From Actinacidiphila acididurans (lineage in GTDB: Bacteria > Actinomycetota > Actinomycetes > Streptomycetales > Streptomycetaceae): a DNA stretch of 64,000 nucleotides. Numbering within the stretch: the stretch's first letter is position 1; every line of letters starts with the position of its first letter. Location of the stretch: contig NZ_JADKYB010000014.1 in assembly GCF_016918855.1 (NCBI RefSeq), positions 1 through 64,000 on the forward strand, written 5' to 3'. Shown here one piece after another: positions 1 through 6,152 of the stretch. A program made the translations under genes and the position numbers. The notes under the pieces are model-generated. The model had not been told where the DNA came from and searched no databases. It saw only the letters and a program-made list of their open reading frames with translations.

Positions 1-675
1 GGCGGGTGCCGGGGGCGGTGCACCGAAGGAAGGGGCGGGAGCCGGCGGCGGGGCGAAAGAGGGGGCCGGGGCGGGGGGCTGCGGCGCGGCGGGCGGGGGC
101 GCGAAGCCGGGGGCGGCCTGCTGCGGCGGGGCGGCGGCCGGCTCGTCCTCGGCGACCTCGCCGCCGAAGTTCCGCAGCAGCGCGGCCAGTCCGCCGTCGA
201 AGCCCTGCCCGACCGCGGCGAACCGCCATACGTCCTTGCGGTAGATGTCGGCGAGCATCACCGCCCGCTCGGTGCTGAATTCCGCACCGCTGAACGCGTA
301 CCGCGCCACTTCCTCGCCGCCGGCGACCAGCCGGATCCAGCCGGGGCCGATCCGGGACATCTGCCCGTCGCCGTCGATCGTGGCGGTGAACGTCAACTTG
401 TGGACGGACGCGGGAATGGCGTCGAGGGTGACGCGGAAGGACTCGGTGTCGCCGGCCTGGGAGCCCAGGAGCTGGATCGACTCCTCGGGGGACTTCGGCT
501 GGTTGAAGAAGATGAAGTAGCGGTCGTCGGAGAGCTGTTCACCGGCGTCCAGGCCGAAGCAACTGATGTCGAACGTCAGGCCGGGAGCCGCGATCTGCAC
601 GCCGACGTACAGATCCGTCCCGGCCGTCAGATCGCTGATTCTGGCCTTGTGGCCACGCTGGAATTCCCTGGCCAT
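1..675 (-). CDS. TerD family protein with Pro/Ala-rich tail (3' end outside window)
   Basis: The first ~180 residues form a TerD/stress-protein domain. It starts MAREFQRGHKARISDL and carries LTFDISCFGLD, DDRYFIFFNQPKSP and the late GAEFSTERAVMLADIYRKD stretch. TerD proteins are calcium-binding beta-sandwich proteins tied to tellurite and envelope stress, often in multiprotein complexes. After residue ~180 the protein becomes a low-complexity Pro/Ala tail (repeats like APPPAPAPSFAPPP) that is still open at base 1, so a second domain may lie beyond the edge. The start is the ATG at 675. The next gene upstream (767-1447) lies on the same strand. The domain is clear; the cellular role is inferred from the family only. 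Confidence 0.9.
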   Translation of the reverse strand, partial: MAREFQRGHKARISDLTAGTDLYVGVQIAAPGLTFDISCFGLDAGEQLSDDRYFIFFNQPKSPEESIQLLGSQAGDTESFRVTLDAIPASVHKLTFTATIDGDGQMSRIGPGWIRLVAGGEEVARYAFSGAEFSTERAVMLADIYRKDVWRFAAVGQGFDGGLAALLRNFGGEVAEDEPAAAPPQQAAPGFAPPPAAPQPPAPAPSFAPPPAPAPSFGAPPPAPA

Positions 676-766
676 GGTGCGACCGTTCCCCCATCCGCTG
701 TGTGCTGCTGGTGCGTTGCGTCAGGCTAACCGGTCACGCTTGCAGCGGCCATTGTTGTGGGCGCCC

Positions 767-1447
767 CTACGCGTCGCGGGTCGGCTCGGCAGGCGCGGGC
801 TCCCCTTGTTCCTCACGGGTCCCGTGGCCCGCGTGGTTCCCGTCGCCGAGGTGCCCGCTGTCGCCGTTGTTGTGGGGCAGCCGTTCGGCGGCGACGACTC
901 CTTCGAGGAAGCCGCGGGCCCGCTCGGTGCGCGGGTAGCCCTCCAGCAGTTTCCAGAAGCTGGGGCCGTGGCCGGGCACGAGCAGGTGGGCGAGTTCGTG
1001 CAGCAGCACGTAGTCGATGACGTACTCGGGCATGCCCTGGAGGCGGTGCGAGAGGCGGATGCTGCCCTCGGCGGGGGTGCACGAGCCCCAGCGGGAGTTC
1101 TGGTTGGTGACCCAGCGCACGGTGTCCGGAACGGCGCGGCCGTGCAGATACTGCTCGGACAGCCGCTCGGCGCGCGCGGCCAGCTCCGCGTCGCCGGGCA
1201 TCCGACGGCTCTCCTGCGCGGCGAGCTTGTCGAGCATCACCGCCACCCAGCGCTGCTCCTCCGCGGCGGACATCCGCGCCGGGATCAGGACGACGGTGCG
1301 GTCGCCCTCGCGGTACGCGGAGACCGTACGGCGCCGGCGGGCGCTGCGTCGGACCTCCACCCGGTGCGAGCCGGCCGTCCCGCTCACCGTGCGCTCACGA
1401 TCGGGGCGGCCGGCCGGATGATGCGCAGGATCGGCGGACACGGCCAT
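767..1447 (-). CDS. M48/YgjP-type zinc metallopeptidase
   Basis: This ~226-residue protein has a zinc-protease motif HELAHLLVPGHGPSFW near residue 165 (HExxH with a third His seven residues on) and the upstream NQNSRWGSCTPAEGSIRLSHRL block typical of the YgjP/DUF45 metallopeptidase family. It has no signal peptide or membrane segment, so a cytosolic role is expected; substrates are unknown. The open frame extends up to 1543, but the ATG at 1447 (MAVSADPAHHP) fits better, because the extra 32 residues look like non-coding sequence. It sits tail-to-head before the TerD gene and diverges from the ThiF-like gene at 1744. Confidence 0.85.
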   Translation of the reverse strand: MAVSADPAHHPAGRPDRERTVSGTAGSHRVEVRRSARRRRTVSAYREGDRTVVLIPARMSAAEEQRWVAVMLDKLAAQESRRMPGDAELAARAERLSEQYLHGRAVPDTVRWVTNQNSRWGSCTPAEGSIRLSHRLQGMPEYVIDYVLLHELAHLLVPGHGPSFWKLLEGYPRTERARGFLEGVVAAERLPHNNGDSGHLGDGNHAGHGTREEQGEPAPAEPTRDA

Positions 1448-1547
1448 GACGTTACCCGCTGTCCCCGCGGGAAGTCCCGCCCCCGGGCCGCTTGCCACGG
1501 GAATCACCTCGCTTCTTACGCATATTGAACGACTATTCCCCACAGCC

Positions 1548-1556
1548 TGTGGATAA
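1548..1556 (-). promoter_or_regulatory. Single DnaA-box-like 9-mer
   Basis: TTATCCACA on the minus strand (read as TGTGGATAA on plus) lies in the divergent region between the metalloprotease and the ThiF-like gene. It matches the E. coli DnaA box exactly. Only one copy is present, so it may be chance or a regulatory DnaA site. Confidence 0.35.
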
Positions 1557-1743
1557 CTCGCCGGGCCGGGGCCCGTTTGCTGGCAATCTGCAAGGGCCGG
1601 TCACGGACAGTGAGCAGCGCGGCGGGGGCGTCGCGCGGATTCGTACGAGATGCGTACGGGATCGGTGGTGACGGGCCGTGTCGGGCGGCCCGGCGGGCGA
1701 GGCGCGTGCGATGGGCGGGCGCGGAGACAGGGAGGTGGGTGCG

Positions 1744-3060
1744 GTGCGGCCGATGCTGAAGAGCGCGCTGCGGCGGAGCTGGCGGGGACGGGAGAGCGTG
1801 CAGTTCGGGGTGGATCCGCGGCGGGCGGTGGTGCTGGAGCCGGTGGACGGGGCGACGGCCGGTTTCCTGGACCTGCTGGACGGCACCAGGGACGGGCCGG
1901 CCCTGGTGCGAGAGGCGGCGGGGCTGGGCCTGGGTCCGGACCGGGTGCGGCGGCTGCTCGGCCTGCTCGCCGACGGCGGGGTGCTGGAGGACGCGGCGGC
2001 GCACGGCTCGCTGTCGGCGGCGGTCGGGCACCGCACGGCGGCTCTGGATCGGCTGCGGCCCGACCTGGCCGCGCTGTCGGTGCTGCACCCGGCGCCGGGC
2101 GCGGCCGCGGCGCGGATACGGCACCGGCGCGCGGCCCGGGTGCGGGTGCACGGCGCGGGGCGGGTGGGGGCGCAGCTCGCCGCGGTGCTGTCCGGGGCCG
2201 GGGTGGGCGCGGTCGATCTGGTGGACGGCGGCCGGGTGGAGCCGTGGGACACCGCGCCGGGCGGCATCCCGGCCGAGCACGTCGGGGACCGGCGGGACGC
2301 GGCCGGGCGGGGTGCGGTGCGCCGGGCGGCCCCCGACCCGCGGCGGCCCGCCGCTCCCCCGGGCGGCGCGCCGGCCGGGGCGGTGGTCACCGTGCTGGCG
2401 CCCCGGGACGGCCTGGCCGCGTACGCGCCGGACCCGGCGGAGGCGCGCCAGCTGGTGGCGGCGGGCGTTCCTCACCTCTATACGGGAGTGCTGGAGGGCC
2501 TGGGCGTGGTGGGGCCGCTGGTGCTGCCGGGCCGCACCGCCTGCGGGGAGTGCCTGTCGCTGCGACTCGCCGACGACGATCCGGCCTGGCCCCGGATGCT
2601 GGCCCAGCTCAGGTCCGGGCGCCAGCCCGCGGTCCCGGCCTGCGACCTCGCCCTTGCCACCGCCCTGGCCGGACTGGCCGCCGCCCAGGTGCTGGCCTTC
2701 CTGGACGGGCGCCCGGCCCCCGGCCCGGGCAGCCGCACCGAGCTGCCACTGGCCGGCCTGGCCCCGCGGGTCCGGGCCCTGGCCCCGCACCCGGACTGCG
2801 GCTGCGGGGCCAGGTCGGGCGGAGCAGGGGGCGTGGCCGGGGAGCATTCCGGGCAGCTCCCTGGGCAGCATTCCCGGGAGCGTGCCGGGCGGCCGGCAGT
2901 GGCGCGCGGGGCGCCGGTGCCGCCGGGGGCATGGGCGGCGTGGGAGCCGGTGGAGGCGGAAACCGCTGCTCGCGCGGACGGGGAGAAAGGTGATCCGCCG
3001 CCCGCATGTGGCCCGCACTTCGCCGGGACGTCAGTGGGGAGGGGCACAATGGCCATGTGA
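1744..3060 (+). CDS. ThiF-like / TOMM precursor leader peptide-binding type protein
   Basis: About 438 residues. The middle holds a degenerate E1/ThiF Rossmann segment (RVHGAGRVGAQLAAVLSGAG followed by VDLVDGGRVEPWD). The C-terminal half has CGECLSLRLADDDPAWPRML, a later lone Cys (PACDLALATALAG) and a CGCG end, as in the bacteriocin cyclodehydratase-like E1 proteins that bind RiPP precursor leaders. I chose the GTG at 1744 because GGAGG ends eight bases upstream; the frame is open from 1678 and an ATG lies at 1753. No YcaO, dehydrogenase or precursor peptide is visible nearby, so it is an orphan. It is followed 21 bases on by the ABC1 kinase gene. The E1 aspartates for ATP use look poorly conserved, so catalysis is doubtful. 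Confidence 0.8.
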   Translation: MRPMLKSALRRSWRGRESVQFGVDPRRAVVLEPVDGATAGFLDLLDGTRDGPALVREAAGLGLGPDRVRRLLGLLADGGVLEDAAAHGSLSAAVGHRTAALDRLRPDLAALSVLHPAPGAAAARIRHRRAARVRVHGAGRVGAQLAAVLSGAGVGAVDLVDGGRVEPWDTAPGGIPAEHVGDRRDAAGRGAVRRAAPDPRRPAAPPGGAPAGAVVTVLAPRDGLAAYAPDPAEARQLVAAGVPHLYTGVLEGLGVVGPLVLPGRTACGECLSLRLADDDPAWPRMLAQLRSGRQPAVPACDLALATALAGLAAAQVLAFLDGRPAPGPGSRTELPLAGLAPRVRALAPHPDCGCGARSGGAGGVAGEHSGQLPGQHSRERAGRPAVARGAPVPPGAWAAWEPVEAETAARADGEKGDPPPACGPHFAGTSVGRGTMAM

Positions 3061-3081
3061 CCGAGGGGAAATGAGGGGCGC

Positions 3082-4431
3082 ATGTCTGATCTTCCGCGCA
3101 AGGCTGTGACCCGCACCGCGAAACTGGCGGCGCTTCCACTGGGATTCGCCGGGCGGGCCACGGTGGGGCTCGGCAAGCGCCTGGGCGGCAGGCCGGCCGA
3201 CGAGGTCGCCGTGGAGTTGCAGGAGCGTACCGCCCAGCAGCTCTTCCGCGTCCTGGGCGAGCTCAAGGGCGGCGCCATGAAGTTCGGGCAGGCCCTGTCG
3301 GTCTTCGAGTCCGCCCTCCCCGAGGACGTCGCCAGTCCCTACCGGGCCGCGCTCACCAAGCTCCAGGAGGCGGCCCCGCCGATGCCGGCCCGCTCGGTGC
3401 ACCGGGTGCTGGCCGAGCGGCTGGGCAAGGACTGGCGCTCGCTGTTCACCAGCTTCGAGGACACCCCGGCCGCGGCGGCGTCCATCGGGCAGGTGCACCG
3501 CGCGGTGTGGCACGACGGGCGGCAGGTCGCGGTGAAGGTGCAGTACCCGGGAGCGGGCGACGCGCTGCTGTCCGACCTGAGCCAACTGGGCCGAGTAGCA
3601 CGGCTGTTCGGCCCGCTGGTGCCGGGGATGGACGTCAAGCCGCTGCTGGCCGAGCTGCGCGCGCGGGTGGCGGAGGAGCTGGACTACGCGCTGGAGGCCG
3701 AGGCGCAGCACGCGCACGCGCGGGAGTTCGCCGGGGACCCGGACGTGGTGGTGCCCGATGTGGTGCACCAGGCCGACCAGGTGCTGGTCACCGAGTGGCT
3801 GGACGGGGTGCCGCTGTCGGAGGTGATCTCCGGGGGCGACCAGCGGATGCGGGACCGGGCCGGGCAGTTGCTGTCCCATTTCCTGTTCGCCGGCCCGGCT
3901 CGCACCGGGCTGCTGCACGCCGACCCGCACCCGGGGAACTTCCGGCTGCTGGTGGACGACGGCCCGGCGGAGGGCTGGCGGCTGGGCGTGCTGGACTTCG
4001 GCACCGTGGACCGGCTGCCGGAGGGCCTGCCGCTGCCGATCGGCACGGCGCTGCGGCTGGCCCTGGACGGCGAGGCGGAGCAGGTCTACGCGATGCTGCG
4101 CGAGGAGGGGTTCGTCAAGCCGTCGATCCAGCTCGACGCGGACGCCGTGCTGGACTACCTGCAGCCGATCATCGAGCCGGCCGCGCGGGAGGAGTTCCCC
4201 TTCGACCGGGCGTGGATGCGGGCGCAGGCGGCCCGGATCGCCGACCCGCGCTCGCCCGCGCACCAGTTGGGCCGGCAGTTGAACCTGCCGCCGGCCTATC
4301 TGCTGATCCACCGGGTCACGCTGAGCACCTTCGGGGTGCTGTGCCAGCTCGGCGCCACCGTGCGGCTGCGCGACGAGCTGCTGGAGTGGCTGCCCGGGTT
4401 CGACGCGGAGGGCACCGAGCGCTCCGCCTGA
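3082..4431 (+). CDS. ABC1/UbiB-family atypical kinase
   Basis: A 449-residue protein with the hallmarks of the ABC1/ADCK family: the KxGQ signature (GAMKFGQALS, ~residue 70), the Ala-rich nucleotide loop AAASIGQVHRA, the lysine of VAVKVQYPG, the catalytic LLHADPHPGNFRLL and the metal-binding VLDFGTVD. Family members support isoprenoid quinone and lipid metabolism, mostly as ATPases. It is likely co-transcribed with the ThiF-like gene 21 bases upstream and is followed by a hairpin. In M. tuberculosis the homologue also sits beside whiB7, so the placement is ancestral. Start ATG at 3082 has GAGGGG/AATGAGGGG upstream. Confidence 0.95.
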   Translation: MSDLPRKAVTRTAKLAALPLGFAGRATVGLGKRLGGRPADEVAVELQERTAQQLFRVLGELKGGAMKFGQALSVFESALPEDVASPYRAALTKLQEAAPPMPARSVHRVLAERLGKDWRSLFTSFEDTPAAAASIGQVHRAVWHDGRQVAVKVQYPGAGDALLSDLSQLGRVARLFGPLVPGMDVKPLLAELRARVAEELDYALEAEAQHAHAREFAGDPDVVVPDVVHQADQVLVTEWLDGVPLSEVISGGDQRMRDRAGQLLSHFLFAGPARTGLLHADPHPGNFRLLVDDGPAEGWRLGVLDFGTVDRLPEGLPLPIGTALRLALDGEAEQVYAMLREEGFVKPSIQLDADAVLDYLQPIIEPAAREEFPFDRAWMRAQAARIADPRSPAHQLGRQLNLPPAYLLIHRVTLSTFGVLCQLGATVRLRDELLEWLPGFDAEGTERSA

Positions 4432-4451
4432 CCGCGGGCCGGCGCCCGCGG
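4432..4451 (+). terminator. Hairpin after ABC1 kinase gene
   Basis: CCGCGGGC and GCCCGCGG form a perfect 8-bp stem with a 4-base loop starting at the kinase stop codon. There is no U-tract, as is usual for Streptomyces terminators. Confidence 0.5.
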
Positions 4452-4503
4452 CAACCCCGCAGGCAGGGCCCCCGGTTCCGGTGCGTCGGTGCGGCCGGCG
4501 GCG

Positions 4504-4689
4504 CTACCACCAGGCGGAGTCCAGCCGGCCCTCGATGCTGCGCAGGTGCTCGCGGGCGCAATGGTCGCAGAAGTAGACGCGGCGGCCGTTCTCCACGGAG
4601 CAGGTCCACGTCAGCGGCAGGTCCTGGCGTGTGGTCCCGCACCGTTCGCAGGTGGTCGCTGCGGCGGTCTGAGGGTGCTTCTGATCCAC
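4504..4689 (-). CDS. Small zinc-ribbon protein
   Basis: A 61-residue protein with two CxxC pairs, CERCG at residues ~14-18 and CDHCAREH near residue 41, fitting a single zinc ribbon. The rest is short and hydrophilic and ends EGRLDSAWW. It begins at ATG 4689. No function can be assigned; small zinc ribbons of this kind often bind nucleic acid or a partner protein. It lies between the ABC1 kinase (convergent) and the wblC operon (same strand, with a terminator hairpin between), so it is probably transcribed on its own. Confidence 0.75.
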   Translation of the reverse strand: MDQKHPQTAAATTCERCGTTRQDLPLTWTCSVENGRRVYFCDHCAREHLRSIEGRLDSAWW

Positions 4690-4738
4690 TGGGCGACGAT
4701 ACCTCCGCTTTCGCGAGGTTCCCGCCGGGACGCACCGC

Positions 4739-4764
4739 GGGACCGGTCCGCGTGGACCGGTCCC
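4739..4764. terminator. Perfect 11-bp hairpin downstream of wblC operon
   Basis: GGGACCGGTCC and GGACCGGTCCC pair perfectly around a GCGT loop. It lies after the small gene that follows wblC and before the zinc-ribbon gene, so it most likely ends the wblC transcript. Confidence 0.6.
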
Positions 4765-4821
4765 GGGGGATCGTCGCTGGTCACCGCTGTCGCGGCGGTG
4801 GTTGGCCGGGCCTGGCCGCGA

Positions 4822-5142
4822 TTACTGCATCACGGCCATGGCCAGCGCGCGGCGGGCCCGCATCGAGGCCCGTTCGGCCCGCCGCTGGAGCCGGCGGGCG
4901 GTCAGCAGGCGGATCGACCTGCGTTCCTGTTCCGCTTCGGCCAGGCGCTGTTGCATTTGGGCACGTGCCAGGGCTTCTGGCATGAGTTGCATTTCCAGGT
5001 TCCTGTTCTGGTGCGACGCCGGGGCGTCGGAAGTACGGGCGATGAGGTCGGCGAGGGAGGGGGTCATCGGGGCCTGATTCTTGGGATCGTGCGTCAGCGG
5101 GCGGTCGATGGTGCCGGGGGCCGTGGTCCTTCGGGCGTTCAT
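4822..5142 (-). CDS. Small basic protein translationally coupled to wblC
   Basis: A 106-residue protein whose ATG overlaps the wblC stop codon (ATGA at 5139-5142), which implies translational coupling. The N-terminal third is polar. From residue ~50 it is predicted to be helical and highly charged, with LARAQMQQRLAEAEQERRS followed by Arg-rich heptad-like sequence (ARRLQRRAERASMRARR). I know no domain for it. An alternative start at ATG 5067 lacks a clear ribosome-binding site, which favours the coupled start. Because it shares the wblC message, it should be induced by ribosome-targeting antibiotics. A role in that response is inference from position only. Confidence 0.7.
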   Translation of the reverse strand: MNARRTTAPGTIDRPLTHDPKNQAPMTPSLADLIARTSDAPASHQNRNLEMQLMPEALARAQMQQRLAEAEQERRSIRLLTARRLQRRAERASMRARRALAMAVMQ

Positions 5143-5540
5143 GCCACGACAGCGTTCTTGCGCGGGCGACCACGCGGCCGCTTGCGGGGCACCACGACGC
5201 CCTGGATGAACAGCTCGCCGCCCCAGACACCCCAGGGCTCACGGCGGTCCTTGGCGCCGGCCAGGCAGGCCTCGCGGACCGGGCAGGTCTGGCAGAGCGA
5301 CTTGGCGTACTCCACGTCCGCCGGGGACTCCGCGAAGAAGACCTCGGGGTCGTAGGTGCGGCAGGGTACGGCCACGCCGAGTCGCTCGATCTCGTCGTCG
5401 AGCTCGGTGAGGGGCAGCAAGGTGGTCTCCGGAAGGCAGTGGTCCCGGGCGGCGCCGAGAGGGGGCTTGTCGTCGGTGGGTGCGGGCGGGCGGGTCAGGT
5501 CGGGCGTGGGTCCGGACGTTGCGTGCTGGGCGATGGGCAC
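5139..5540 (-). CDS. wblC: WhiB-family iron-sulfur regulator WblC (WhiB7)
   Basis: About 133 residues. Four cysteines for a [4Fe-4S] cluster (VPCRTYDPEVFF, then CQTCPVREAC) are followed by the GVWGGE turn and a C-terminal AT-hook RPRGRPRK, the combination that defines WhiB7. WhiB7/WblC binds the primary sigma factor and AT-rich DNA upstream of -35 to switch on intrinsic antibiotic-resistance genes. The start is GTG 5540 with GAGGAAC upstream; the frame is open to 5756, but that part is the leader. A long 5' leader with a uORF and a terminator precedes it (separate entries). It overlaps the next gene by four bases, and uvrD2 lies upstream. Confidence 0.93.
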   Translation of the reverse strand: MPIAQHATSGPTPDLTRPPAPTDDKPPLGAARDHCLPETTLLPLTELDDEIERLGVAVPCRTYDPEVFFAESPADVEYAKSLCQTCPVREACLAGAKDRREPWGVWGGELFIQGVVVPRKRPRGRPRKNAVVA

Positions 5541-5607
5541 GGTTGGTTCGTTCCTCTGTGTGTGGTCCGGCCGGGGTGGGCCGGGCGGTTTTCGGTTGTC
5601 TCGACGG

Positions 5608-5653
5608 GGAGAAACAGAAGGGCCGCGGATCCCGGTCTGGGATTCCGCGGCCC
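5608..5653 (-). terminator. Transcription attenuator in the wblC leader
   Basis: On the minus strand, arms at 5639-5653 and 5620-5633 (containing CCGCGGAATCCC and GGGATCCGCGG) form a 14-bp GC-rich stem with a one-base bulge and a 5-base loop. A T-rich run, CTTCTGTTTCTCC, follows at 5620-5608. A U-tract is rare in this genome and points to a real intrinsic terminator. It lies 24 bases after the uORF stop and 68 bases before the wblC start. Confidence 0.85.
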
Positions 5654-5676
5654 TGAGGCGCCGACCTGATTCGGTG

Positions 5677-6015
5677 TCAGGCTGGATCACTCCAGGGTTC
5701 GAGCCCGCGGAAGGCCCACTTGCCGTGCTGCGTCGTCTTCTGCTGTCCATTGGCAAGTCCGCTGCCAGGGGCGGCGCCGGTCAGGGCGAATTCGGCGGCT
5801 CCGGCGCCGTTGGCCGCCGCCGCGAAGCCATAGGCGGGAATCGCCTTGGCCGCAGCCGCTACCGCGGGCGCCTGGGTCGGTCGGATGCTGCGCTCCCGGC
5901 TCGGCATGACCAGCAGGGAGGCAGCGGACAGACCGGTGCCACGCAGAGACATGCCGAGCGGCGAGGCGGCGATCACCGAACGATCGGACATTTTGACGGT
6001 CGTCAGGCTGATCAT
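5677..6015 (-). CDS. Leader uORF controlling wblC
   Basis: A 112-codon reading frame in the wblC leader, starting at ATG 6015 with a strong AGGAGG eight bases upstream. It ends at TGA 5677-5679, just before the terminator. The N-terminus is MISLTTVKMSDRSVIAASPL and the last residues are KWAFRGLEPWSDPA; the middle is Ala-rich. Long leader ORFs are known in front of whiB7/wblC in actinobacteria, where slowed ribosomes prevent termination. The final codons contain TTCCGCGG (5712-5705), which can pair with the terminator arm CCGCGGAA (5650-5643), so translating ribosomes would decide which hairpin forms. The protein itself probably has no other job. Confidence 0.8.
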   Translation of the reverse strand: MISLTTVKMSDRSVIAASPLGMSLRGTGLSAASLLVMPSRERSIRPTQAPAVAAAAKAIPAYGFAAAANGAGAAEFALTGAAPGSGLANGQQKTTQHGKWAFRGLEPWSDPA

Positions 6016-6123
6016 TGGGCTCGCCTCCTCTCGGCGTCTCGTAAGGGCGTTGGACCGGACTTGCCTAGTACATCACGTGCGGGTGGGGCTTTGGAAGAGC
6101 CGTCCCCGTCCGTGCTCAGGAAG

Positions 6124-6152
6124 GCTATGGGGACTTCGACGGGCGGCGCAAA
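6124..6152 (-). promoter_or_regulatory. Candidate autoregulated promoter of the wblC leader
   Basis: Reading the minus strand, AAAAATAG (overlapping the uvrD2 stop) is followed by TTTGCG (6152-6147), a 17-base spacer and CATAGC (6129-6124). An AT-rich patch right before the -35 is the known mark of WhiB7-dependent promoters. The transcript would carry a leader of ~575 bases. Confidence 0.5.
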
